Shown piece by piece: positions 54,950 through 64,000 of a stretch of DNA of 64,000 bases. The notes under the pieces were generated by a model. The model was not told the origin of the DNA and ran no database searches. It saw only the letters and a list, made by a program, of their open reading frames with translations. How positions within the stretch are numbered: the stretch's first letter is position 1; each line of letters starts with the position of its first letter. The stretch is taken from NCBI GenBank assembly GCA_947069175.1, contig CAMTDV010000022.1, positions 36,607,476-36,671,475 of the forward strand, in the 5' to 3' direction. The translations under genes were made by a program, and so were the position numbers. This DNA comes from Scalesia atractyloides (taxonomy: Eukaryota > Streptophyta > Magnoliopsida > Asterales > Asteraceae).

Positions 54950-55910
54950 TAAAGTTGCATTGTGATCATAATATTATGTAGCATAACCCTCTAAGGTTAT
55001 ATTACATGATCATAATCAGAATCCAAGTTTATGCGCAAGTTCCATAATTATGCCATCTTTGACCAAATGCCTTTTTGATAAAACAAGGTTTTAAATGGTA
55101 ATGAACCTGAAAATGAGTTTTCTACTGATGTAATATTATAAGTAGGAAATTTTTGGATTTAAACCAAGTTATAAAGTGAGTTTTTAAACAAGTCCTTAAA
55201 CTATGTCGATAAATGACGGTTTTAGCCCCTGTGGCTTTAAAATAGTTTTAATCAAACTTTTCAAGATAAATCATTTACCTACTGATATGTTATACAAAAT
55301 AACATATTTTAAACATTTTTAACTGACTATAACATCAGTTTTCATAAACATCACTTATTGACGTCATATTACGACAAAAGCACCGTTTCGGCGCATAGTA
55401 TGGTTTTAAACCATATTAATGGACCAAGACTTGTTACCTACTGATTTTAAAACTTATTTTAAACATATTTACAGTAGGTATATGTTATAAATTCAGAATC
55501 CCAAATAAATTATAAACTATGTGTAAAATGACCAAAATGCCCCTTCGGTGCATAGGTTGGTCATAAAGGAATATTTACACATATAATTAACATCCTACTG
55601 ATATTATATCATAAATAAAACATTTTTTCCAGAATACTTATGACTATAACATTAAATTATATTAAAAGTTCCTTTATTATGGTATAAAATTAACAAAATG
55701 CCCTTATAAGGCATAATTTCGTTTTAAAACCTTAACGGGCATACAAGTTGATATCCTACTGATATCTTAACTTATTTAGAGTATAATGGCACATAGAACT
55801 TGTCCATGACTTATCCGTTTACCCGATATCGCTAATATGGCACGGTTACGTATATGTAGGAACTTAACCGAAACGGGTTTAACCTTGTCATTTAAATCTC
55901 AAAATCTAGA
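54950..55910. repeat. Diverged tandem array of about 159 bp in T LTR
   Basis: The anchor CCTACTGAT (one copy T-C-T-A-C-T-G-A-T) occurs at 54950, 55121, 55278, 55437, 55594 and 55755, spacings of 171, 157, 159, 157 and 161. A second shared block (A-A-A-A-T-G-C-C-C, near G-G-C-A-T-A) recurs between anchors in the last units. The copies are old and diverged. Confidence 0.8.
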
Positions 55911-56999
55911 ATGTTAATAGTTTAACCATATTAAACAAGTCAAGGTACTTGTTGGGATTAAACTACATTCTATCCAATCATCGTTTAATCTAGCGTCATA
56001 CGTTTTGATCACGTACGCTAGTCGGTCTAAGTCTATGACTTAAATAAGACCGTTAGTATTTAATTGGTTAGTTTATGCCATAATCCAGACTAGAGACTTG
56101 TCAGTAAATGCTATCTGCACTTAGTCCTTTTTGTGTACGGCTGAGTTATTAAAAATTAAAGAAGAAAAGCTCAGGTAAATACTCTCGACTTATTTCCCCT
56201 ATACGGGCTTGGGTTATGGTAAATTATTACCGCTTGGTCGGAAATGGGATTAATCGAACGCTGGTTCGGAATAGAGATCCGCATATTCTGTTTTAATCAG
56301 TTTTGTTTGATAATTTAAACATCAGGGGTTAACTACCGTGTCCTGGATATCCTCGGCTCATTAGAATCAAAATGGCCACGACTTTAGCGCAGGTGTAGGC
56401 ATACACCCGATAGACGCTCAATTATGCATTCCCACAAGGTTGGGAGGAATTGACTCCTTCGTGAGTCCAAAGTGGTGTGTACGTTAATTGTGTCTCAGTT
56501 TTTGTGTCAAGCCCCGTATGTATGACAAACATGTAAATCTGTTAACAAGGTTAGACGGTCAATTAACCCAAGTTATAAAAAGATTTTTTGTGCTGATACG
56601 CACTTAAAACATTTTCGAAATGTTTTCAAAATGAGTCAGTTGGGTGTATTTACCAGCGAAAGCTGACGTATTTTCAAAAGACTAATCTGCAGGTACAATA
56701 CGAAAATAGGCCGGAAGTGCTCGGTAGTGATAGAGGATTTTGCAAATCCTAAATCTGCCCAAAGTCTGTTTTGTATTCTCTCCATGTACAATTTATGATC
56801 CGCCTGTGGATTTTCTATTACAAGCTTGTATATTATTTTGTATTTTTGAACATTCGGTTTGTAATAGTAATTTCACTCCAAGACTTCCGCTGTGCCATGT
56901 TTAATTGACTATGATTATTATCAACTGATGTCATGATACTCCCCACCCGGGCCCACCGATGTATGGATTTCGGGTTGGAAATCCGGGGTGTGACAGGGT

Positions 57000-57011
57000 T
57001 GGTATCAGAGC
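57000..57011 (+). other. Element T primer-binding site
   Basis: A perfect TGGTATCAGAGC lies four bases after the LTR end at 56995. Confidence 0.93.
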
Positions 57012-57176
57012 CAACGTTTGAGAGAATTAAACACTAGCCTTTTTTGTGTTTAATCTCAAACTTATACGAGCACATTCCTTAGACTTTCGAGTCTAGGCAT
57101 TGACCTAGCATTTACTCATTTCATAGTAAGTATTAGTATGTTTTTGAATTGATTTTTAGCAGGAAAATGCTGCCAC

Positions 57177-58257
57177 GTGTGAGAGGACAAAGTGGAAGCG
57201 GAAAAGGTCTGAGGGGAGGACCATTAGGCGCATACCCCCTCAATCTCATAACTCAGATGCATACCAAGAATCAGGAGATTCGTCTCCATGGCAACCAGTG
57301 AGACATTCCGTCTCTAATAGACACTCGCCCTCACATTCCCAAAATTGTTACCACTCACACCACTCCTACCATTCTCACCATTCCCATTCTCACCACTCCT
57401 ACCATGAAGAATTCAACCCCAACCACTATCTTAACACGCCTCCAGCCGATCAAATCAGTTGGACCAACCACACCCTATAGACGAGGACTCCGACCCAGAG
57501 ATGCCGCCGTCGGGATCAAATGTTCATCCCATTGAAATTTCGAGGAAATTCAAACTCATATGCCGGATCGCCCTACCAAGGTCCTAATGAGTGGGACCAG
57601 TACTGGAACCAATTCACCTTTGCCCACACACCTTCCCATCACTCTCAACCACCTCCTGTTCAAAAAGATGTCCACATGGAACCTGTGGACCAACCTCAAC
57701 CACCACCTGAACCACCAAGAAGGAAGCGTGGAGCACGTATGTCGGTACGTGCAGGACAAAGGTCGGGATCACTGCCACCTTTACCAAACTCCTACCCCAC
57801 GATTCAAAAGGACCCACAAATGGGTGGGCTCTCTAACATCTCACCTGTAGTTGAACCAACACCAACACCCACACCTACAGTTCAACCACCACCATCGGGT
57901 TTTACTAACCCAATCCCCATATATCTAGACACATCCAGATATGATCCTTTTAACCCGTCTACGCCGGTAGATTATCAAGCATGGTCACAAGACCCATACA
58001 TGTAGGCGGTTATGCACAATGCACTTTACCCGTCTCCTTTCTCACCTACTTATCCACCAACTGGATATCCAACTTATGGGTACCAGTATCCGGTTATGCC
58101 ACAACCTCAACCACAACCTCCGCCATCACTTGAGGCCATTAATGAGGCCTTAGAAAGGATGAAAGAAATGTAGCAACAGGCGGAGAAAACGGAGAAGAAG
58201 ACAAACAAGTTCTTCAAGAAACTCTCCATGTTGGTCAAGGGAAAGAAGGACGAGTGA
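57177..58257 (+). pseudogene. Accessory 5' ORF of element T, broken
   Basis: It starts at the ATG at 57177 (M-L-P-R-V-R-G-Q-S-G). A frame change near 57225 leads to 57298-57480 with His/Ser repeats (H-S-H-H-S-Y-H). Another change leads to 57520-58005, with Pro-rich blocks (Q-P-P-P-E-P-P) and a basic R-R-K-R-G-A-R-M-S-V-R motif. A TAG at 58003-58005 and another near 58172 interrupt the last part. That part has Tyr/Pro repeats, a short coiled coil (E-A-L-E-R-M-K-E-M) and a basic end, K-G-K-K-D-E, before TGA at 58255-58257. Similar ORFs accompany gypsy elements annotated in Asteraceae; their function is not known to me. A nucleic-acid-binding role is only a guess from the basic regions. Confidence 0.72.
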
Positions 58258-59364
58258 AGTCTCTTCTAATAATATGTAGTCTCTGCGAGGACATTGTTAT
58301 TTCTTTAGTCCCTGCGTGGATACATTTTTTTATTTCTTTAAGTCCTTGCATGGACAAGTTTATTTCATCCTTCTAGTATTGTAATTTCTTATGGAAATTT
58401 AATGAATTACTTTTGGAATAATATATATATATATAATATATATATATTATATATATGTAATTAAACCTCTTGAAAACGAGCGCCTCGATTTTACTCGAAT
58501 TTATGCTCTGCTATATATTCCAAAAGACCTTAATAGATTGATTATGCCAAGTGGCTCAGACCACACATTGGCCAAGAACTGAGAGTTAAGTACGAAGGGG
58601 TCTTCTATCGGGATAGTTAAGGGAAGTTATCCTTCTATCGAGGAGCAAGGGACTAGGTCCAAACCTCCAAGGTCGTTAAGGTCGAAGGTGACCGGGACCA
58701 TTAATCAATTATTAAGGTAATCTTATGTAACATTAAGAAGTGTTCATACTCTTGGTAGTGTGGCTGAGGAACCACACTAGCCGTCAGGCCAATGTGCCCA
58801 ATTAATTGTCCAACGGGACAAGCTGATATGCCATATACATCTGATATGATGTAGGCCAATGTGCCCAATTAATTGTCCAATGGGACAGGCTGATATGCCA
58901 TGTACATCTGATATGATGTAGGCCAATGTGCCAATTAATTGTCCAACGGGACAGGCGATATGCCATATACATCTGATATGATGTAGGCCAATGTGCCAAA
59001 TTAATTGTCCAACGGGACAGGCTGATATGCCATATATATATTATGACCAATATGACGGCCAATGTGGCCAATCATTATGTCCATTAGGGACAAGCCTATA
59101 AGCTATATAATTGTCAATAATGACAATGACAGTTGTGACATTGCGATCCACTGTCCAATGTTAATGACTATGTCCAAATTGTAATTTGCCCATGATGGTC
59201 CTATTAAGACCTAGGCCAAATATAGATATGTTAAGCCTAAAAGTTGTGATGTTATTCAACTAGTATAGGCAATGGATTGTTATATCCAATCTTGAAAGCC
59301 GATATGGTTTAATGCGGCATGGCTAAATGAAGTTTTATTAGTATATAGAAACCAAGACTTAAAG
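58258..59364 (+). other. Element T spacer between accessory ORF and gag
   Basis: Non-coding. It contains an alternating AT palindrome at about 58422-58456, then a region with no motif, and the 67-bp tandem array at 58787-59103. The minus-strand frame 59071-58802 is a by-product of the repeats. Confidence 0.75.
58787..59103. repeat. 67-bp tandem array in T spacer
   Basis: Units begin with G-G-C-C-A-A-T-G-T-G at 58787, 58854, 58921 and 58986 (lengths 67, 67 and 65), with a degenerate fifth near 59057. Each includes A-A-T-T-A-A-T-T-G-T-C-C-A-A and G-G-G-A-C-A-G-G. Copies are over 90 percent alike by eye, so the expansion is recent relative to the rest of T. Confidence 0.92.
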
Positions 59365-60534
59365 ATGGCTAACTCAAATGAAGCACAAAGTAGCCACAGG
59401 AAAGCTGAATCTAATAAAGCTGAAAACAAAAATATAGATGATGAAAATTTTCAAGCTCGCATTGATGCGGCTGTGGAAAGAGTCATGAGTAAGGCCATAG
59501 AAAAGCTAAGAGAGCCGAGTGCCACTCGCTCTAGACCCCTATCTATTCCACCATCTTTAGCTCATAGGAAGAGCTCTGTTCACTCTTCAAATGCGAAGAG
59601 TGAACCAAAGAAAATAGATCTTATTGAAAAGTCTCGTTCTTTTAAGGATGGATGTACTTATAAGTATTTCGTCTCATGCAAGCCCCGAGACTTTAACGGG
59701 GAGAAAGGAGTGGTAGAAGCGCCTAAAGTGGCTGGATAAGATGGAAACGATTGTAGATATCAGCAATTGTGCTGATAAGGATGTGGTCAAGTAGTATCAT
59801 CCTTCAAGGGTGATGCCCTAACATGGTGGAAGGCGATGATTCAATCAATAGGTAAGGTACACCTGTACAACTTGGGATGGTCCAAGTTTGTTGATTTGGT
59901 AAAGGAAACTTACTGCCCAACCCATGAGGTGGAAAAGCTAGAGACAGACTTCTTGTCTCTATCAATGAAAAACCTAGACTGTCTGAAGTACGTCTCTGAT
60001 TTCAACTCCCTATCTAGGTTAGTATCCTATTTTATCACCCCAGAATCCAAACGCATTGCGCGTTTCATAAATGGGTTGGCGCCCGAGATAAAGGGCATGG
60101 TAAAGGCTGCACAGCCTAATACCTATAGGTCTGCTGTAGATCTATCTCTTTCCCTCACCCTAGATCTGGTAAGACAAAAGTCAATTAGGACTGAAACTGA
60201 CGGAAAGAGGAAACAGGAGGATAATAACCCCCAAGGATTTAAGAAGAAAGGAAATTTCGGGTTCAAGAAGAACCAGCACGTGTCTACTGACAAACCTTTA
60301 TGCAAGAATTGTAAATATAGGCACTGGGGATAGTGTAGTATAAATCTACAAACCAAACCCTGTGGTATCTGCAAGAGAAAAGGGCATAAGACCTTAGATT
60401 GTAAGGATCTCAAGGATGCAGTTGGTTATAACTGCAATGAAAAAGGGCATATAACATACAATTGCCCCAAGAAACACAAAAGTAATGAGGCAAAGCCTGG
60501 AGAGGCCAAGAAGGGAAATGCCCGTGCCTTTCAA
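59365..60534 (+). pseudogene. Element T gag
   Basis: The ATG at 59365 opens a Lys/Glu-rich N-terminus (M-A-N-S-N-E-A-Q) and reaches C-K-P-R-D-F-N-G before breaking (59739). A-L-T-W-W-K-A follows in another frame near 59815. Then 59836-60333 has L-V-K-E-T-Y-C-P and F-I-N-G-L-A-P-E-I. A stop at 60333 lies in the Cys/His region. C-G-I-C-K-R-K-G-H-K-T-L-D-C and a second knuckle-like N-C-N-E-K-G-H-I-T-Y-N-C, whose first cysteine is changed, follow to about 60470. Confidence 0.83.
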
Positions 60535-61098
60535 ATGAATGCCAGGGAGGCCGTTAATGACAACAACGTCATAACAGGTACTTTCCCTATTAGTGATATT
60601 TATGCTAGAGTTCTCTTTGATTCGGGTGCAGATAAATCATTTGTTGACCATAAGTTTAGTAAACTATTAAACTTACCCATAAGAACTCTAGACAAAATTT
60701 ATGAGATAGAACTCGCCGATGGAACCTTAGAAATTGCTTCTTCCATTCTTGATGGATGCTCTATATTCATTAAGAATCATTCCATCCCTATCTCTCTATT
60801 GCCAATGAAATTGGCGGGGTTCGATGTTGTCTTAGGCATGGATTAGTTATCTCATAACCAAGCCCGCATTTCCTGTGATAAAAAGCTCATCGAAATCAAA
60901 ACCCCATCTGGTGAAATGATCACCATCCCTGGAGATTCACACTATGGATTGCCGGACAAGGTGTCATTATATAAAGCATCCAAGTGTTTGAGAAGAGGTT
61001 GTGTCATCTATATGGCACAAGTTACCATAAATGAACCAAATCCAAACCTTGAAGATCAACCAGTTATCTCGGAGTATCCCGATGTTTTTCCTAAATAA
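60535..61098 (+). pseudogene. Element T protease
   Basis: The segment 60535-60846 holds L-F-D-S-G-A-D-K-S-F (active site) and G-F-D-V-V-L-G-M-D, then a TAG where tryptophan is normal. The segment 60916-61098 continues with the K-C-L-R-R-G-C linker and E-Y-P-D-V-F-P before a TAA. Confidence 0.87.
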
Positions 61099-61125
61099 TT
61101 ACCAGGCCTACCTCCAGATAGGCAA

Positions 61126-61997
61126 GTGGAGTTCAGAATAGACATTATACCAGGATCAGCACCCATAGCTAGAGCTCCATATAGGCTAGCTTCAACCGAA
61201 ATGAATGAGCTAAGAGTTCAATTGGACGAACTCTTGGAGAAAGGCTTTATTCAGCCTAGTTCCTCACCTTGGGGAGCTCCTATTCAGTTTGTAAAGAAGA
61301 AAGAAGGTTTGATGCGAATGTGCATCGACTACCGGGAGCTGAACAAGCTAACCAGTAAGAATGGATATCCTCTCCCCAGGATCGATGATTTATTCGACCA
61401 ACTTCAAGGAACTATTACTAGTCTAAAATAGATTTAAGATCAGGATATCATCAACTGAAGGTTAGAAGTGAAGATGTTCCTAAGACAGCCTTCAGGACCC
61501 GCTATGGTCATTTTGAATTCTTAGTGATGCCTTTTGGGCTCACAAATGCACCGGCAACATTCATGGATCTCAAGAATAGAGTCTGCAAACCGTATTTAGA
61601 TAAGTTTGTCATTGTCTTCATAGACGACATACTTATCTATTCTCGTAATCAAGATGATCATGAGAAGCATCTTCGGTGCATCCAAGAATTATTAAGGCAG
61701 GAGAAACTTTATGCAAAGTTCTCTAAATGCGAATTTTGGCTTAGAGAAGTCCAATTTCTTGGACACATGGTAAGTGAGCATGGTATCTAAATGGATCCCA
61801 CCAAAATTGAGGCCATAATGAATTGGGAAGTGCCCAAGACCCCAACGGAGGTTCGTAGTTTTTTGGGATTGGCTGGTTACTATAGGAGGTTCATTGAGAC
61901 TTTTCAAGAATAGCCACCCCTTTAACTTCCTTGACCGTAAGAATATTAAGTATAATTGGGGTCCAAAGCAACAAGAATCTTTTGAGATTTTAAACAC
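61126..61997 (+). pseudogene. Element T reverse transcriptase
   Basis: The segment 61126-61431 has A-P-Y-R-L-A-S, G-A-P-I-Q-F-V-K-K-K and D-Y-R-E-L-N-K. A frameshift near 61415 is followed in other frames by S-G-Y-H-Q-L-K and F-R-T-R-Y-G-H. The segment 61524-61790 has P-F-G-L-T-N-A-P-A-T-F, V-F-I-D-D-I-L-I-Y-S and V-Q-F-L-G-H, then a TAA. The thumb region after it has further shifts. Confidence 0.88.
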
Positions 61998-62400
61998 AAG
62001 TTGAGCAACGCTCCTGTGTTATCTCTACCTGAGGGTATTGAGAATTTTGTTGTTTATTGTGATGCATCACACACCGGTATGGGCTGTGTGCTAATGCAAA
62101 ATGGCAAGGTAATTGCCTATGATCACGACAATTGAAAGTGCATGAAAAGAATTACACCACCCATGATTTGGAGCTGTGTGCCGTTGTATTTGCACTAAAA
62201 CTGTGGAGACATTACTTGTATGGCACAAAGTTTGTTATATACACAGACCATAAAAGTCTCCAGCATATGTTCAATCAGAAGGAATTGAACATGCGACAAC
62301 GCTGTTGGATGGAAACTCTTAATGTATGATTGTGAGATTTGCTACCATCCAGGAAAGGCAAATGTAGTTGCCGATGCCTTAAGTCGCATGGAAAATGTTA
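61998..62400 (+). pseudogene. Element T RNase H
   Basis: A frame near 62040-62110 reads V-V-Y-C-D-A-S, followed by a one-base shift near 62130. The segment 62132-62329 has H-D-L-E-L-C-A, T-D-H-K-S-L-Q-H and L-N-M-R-Q-R. The segment 62322-62400 has Y-H-P-G-K-A-N-V-V-A-D-A-L-S. Catalytic residues are mostly present but in separate frames. Confidence 0.87.
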
Positions 62401-63191
62401 AACCTATTAGGATTAACGTCAAGAGCATTGAGCTCAGAAATAGCTTGAATGAGAAGCTACTAGATGTGCAGAAACAAGCCCTATTAGAGGCTAATATTCC
62501 TAATGAGGGATTAGGCAGAACTGTTGATCAATTAACCCCTGGAATTGATGGGATTCTAAGAATTAATGATAGAATTTGGGTTCCAATCTTTGGAGGACTT
62601 AGAGATCTAATCCTCCAAGAAGCGCACAATTCAAGATACTCGGTTCACCCGGGAGGTGACAAGATGCATCAAGCCTTGAAGAAGAATTATTGGTGGATGA
62701 GTTTGAAGAAATCCATAGCCACTTATGTAGCTAAGTGTCTGCGTGTTCGTAAGTTAAAGCGAACATCAGAAACCGTCAGGACTTCTACAACAACTTGAAA
62801 TTCCCACTTGGAAATGGGAAATTGTAACTATGGACTTGATTACCAAGTTACCTAAGACCAAAAGTGGAAATGACACTATTTGGGTCATAGTGGATAGGCT
62901 GACTAAGTCAGCTCATTTCTTGCCAATTAAAGAGATGTATAATTCAGATAAATTGGCTAAGTTATATGTGGACAAGATAGTGTCCCTACACGTGTGCCAG
63001 TATCTATTGTATCTGATAGAGATACTAGATACACATCTCACTTTTGGAAAAGTTTCCAACAATATTTAGGCACACGATTGAACTTTAGTACGGCTTACCA
63101 TCCGAAGACTGATGGTCAAAGTGAGCGTACTATCCAGACACTGGAAGACATGCTTAGGGCATGTGTGATTGATTTAGGTGGAAGTGGATGA
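62401..63191 (+). pseudogene. Element T integrase
   Basis: The segment 62322-62798 gives the zinc region (Y-S-V-H-P-G) with a damaged C-x2-C (C-L-R-V-R). The segment 62830-63069 has M-D-L-I-T-K-L and V-I-V-D-R-L-T-K-S-A-H-F-L. The segment 62994-63191 overlaps in another frame with V-S-D-R-D-T-R-Y and H-P-K-T-D-G-Q-S-E-R, the D,D,E triad partners. Two frame changes split the core. Confidence 0.87.
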
Positions 63192-63865
63192 CCACTTACC
63201 CCTAATAGAATTCTCCTACAATAACAGTTATCATACTAGCATCAAGGCCGCTCCTTTTGAGGCCTTGTATGGGAGAAGATGTAGAACGCCCGTACGTTGG
63301 GCAGAAGTTGGGGAGGCCCAACTATCAGGACCTGAGATTGTCCTGGAGACCACGGAAAAGATTATGCAAATCCGTGATCGTCTCAAAACTGCCAGGGATA
63401 GGCAGAAAAGCTATGCTGACAAGAGGCGTAAACCTCTTCAGTTCCAAGTAGGGGACAAAGTCATGCTGAAAGTATCACCCTGGAAGGTGTGATGCATTTT
63501 GGAAAGAAGGGCAAGTTGAGCCCCAGATATATTGGACCATTTGAGATAATCGAATGTGTCGGCACTGTAGCTTATAAGCTCAGGTTGCCAGAGGAGCTTA
63601 GTGGAATTCATGATGTATTCCACCTATCTAACCTTAAGAAATGTCTAGCCGATGAGTCGCTAAAAGTGTCACACGAAGATGTGCAAATAGATGAAAACCT
63701 GAGATTCATTGAGAAATCAATTGATATCGAGGATCGATAGGTTAAGAAGCCCAAAGAAAAATGATACCTATAGTAAAGGTTAAGTGGGACGCCTTTAGAG
63801 GTCCCGAGTATACATGGGAGGTTGAGTCCACTATGCGACAAAAGTACCCCCATCTTTTTAAATAA
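63178..63865 (+). pseudogene. Element T integrase end and chromodomain-like tail
   Basis: The segment 63178-63492 has L-Y-G-R-R-C-R-T-P and V-G-D-K-V-M-L-K-V-S-P-W-K. After a shift, 63489-63740 has F-G-K-K-G-K-L-S-P-R-Y and H-L-S-N-L-K-K-C-L. A TAG at about 63738 precedes a frame with K-V-K-W-D and P-E-Y-T-W-E-V-E, ending in TAA at 63863-63865. Confidence 0.86.
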
Positions 63866-63888
63866 AATATCGAGGTCGAGATTTCTTT

Positions 63889-63902
63889 TAAGGGGGTGAG
63901 GA
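63889..63902 (+). other. Polypurine tract of T
   Basis: A purine run, AAGGGGGTGAGGA, ends at the 3' LTR start (63903). One T interrupts it. Confidence 0.83.
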
Positions 63903-64000
63903 TGTAACACCCTGTAAAATCATGTACAATAGTATAGTAACACGTGTTGTATTATTAAATATAGTCTGTTAAAGACCAATAAAGACTAAAGGCGTCAACA
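63903..64000 (+). repeat. Element T 3' LTR, first 98 bases
   Basis: TGTAACACCCTGTAAAATC matches the start of the 5' LTR at 53633 with a few differences over the 98 bases visible. The window ends within it. Confidence 0.92.

Larger units (their letters stand above)
53633..56995 (+). repeat. Element T 5' LTR
   Basis: 3363 bp, TGTAACACCCTG to GGGGTGTGACA. It has a short-repeat cluster with the motif G-C-C-T-C-T-G-A-G-T-G-A (53742-53995), a G-C-rich hairpin (54161-54203), a TATA box (54368-54375) and an array of about 159-bp units (54950-55910). The start matches 63903-64000 with a few differences. Confidence 0.92.
53633..64000 (+). mobile_element. Gypsy chromovirus T, runs off right edge
   Basis: The plus-strand element includes the 5' LTR (53633-56995), PBS (57000-57011), an accessory 5' ORF (57177-58257), a spacer with tandem repeats, decayed gag-pol (59365-63865), a polypurine tract (63889-63902) and the first 98 bases of the 3' LTR (63903-64000). 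It is inserted in gag of Y. Its target duplication cannot be tested because the right flank is outside. Pol is broken into a dozen segments. Confidence 0.92.

Noticed and set aside
58802..59071. Minus-strand repeat protein
   Set aside because: It is a by-product of the 67-bp tandem array in the T spacer.

Overview
The window is repeat-rich plant nuclear DNA. It is built almost entirely from nested LTR retrotransposons of the Ty3/gypsy chromovirus type and the Ty1/copia type; I find no host cellular gene. The LTRs are long (2 to 3.4 kb in the gypsy elements). Every primer-binding site I can place resembles the initiator-tRNA-Met complement (TGGTATCAGAGC or one mismatch). The gypsy integrases end in a chromodomain-like tail. 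The copia gag ends in a K-A-W-V-P-x-S-N motif, and one gypsy family has a proline/histidine-rich 5' ORF. Together these suggest a eudicot, and by family resemblance most likely an Asteraceae (daisy-family) species; the family level is inference. The labels V, A, B, W, C, D, X, Z, Y and T below are mine.

Layout. (1) 1-18357: minus-strand gypsy V, cut by plus-strand copia A (724-13346, 5-bp target duplication with one mismatch). Copia A itself carries a small non-coding LTR element, B (9183-11803, perfect 5-bp duplication TCCCA). (2) 18358-39216: a gypsy LTR fragment, W, split by minus-strand copia-type element C (18368-38457), which has gag and a downstream extra ORF but no pol. C is in turn split by D (18447-30442), a nearly complete minus-strand gypsy with 3.05-3.08-kb LTRs and perfect 5-bp duplication ATAAG. 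(3) 39217-41529: an LTR of minus-strand element X and a remnant joined to another LTR, Y. (4) 41530-51620: plus-strand gypsy Z, with two LTRs of identical length (2294 bp) and a perfect 5-bp duplication ACAAA, inserted in Y. (5) 51621-53632: the rest of Y, with 3' LTR start, polypurine tract and a decayed gag. (6) 53633-64000: plus-strand gypsy T, running off the right edge just inside its 3' LTR.

How the parts work together: each gypsy element follows LTR - PBS - (accessory ORF) - gag - protease - reverse transcriptase - RNase H - integrase - chromodomain-like tail - polypurine tract - LTR. Copia A has integrase before reverse transcriptase. No element has an uninterrupted polyprotein. D is closest to intact: its accessory ORF is open and its gag-pol is broken by only two visible nonsense codons.

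The most unusual structure is in both LTRs of Z. Three tRNA-like modules, each with A-box-like and B-box-like blocks followed by a T run, lie in tandem downstream of the TATA box. A fourth, antisense, tRNA-like module lies upstream of it. Other notable structures are a palindrome array in the D LTRs, a promoter-proximal block where the otherwise near-identical D LTRs differ strongly, a six-copy array of about 159 bp in the T LTR, repeated CTCGTACGAG palindromes shared by B and C, and copia gag proteins with two zinc knuckles separated by a long coiled coil.
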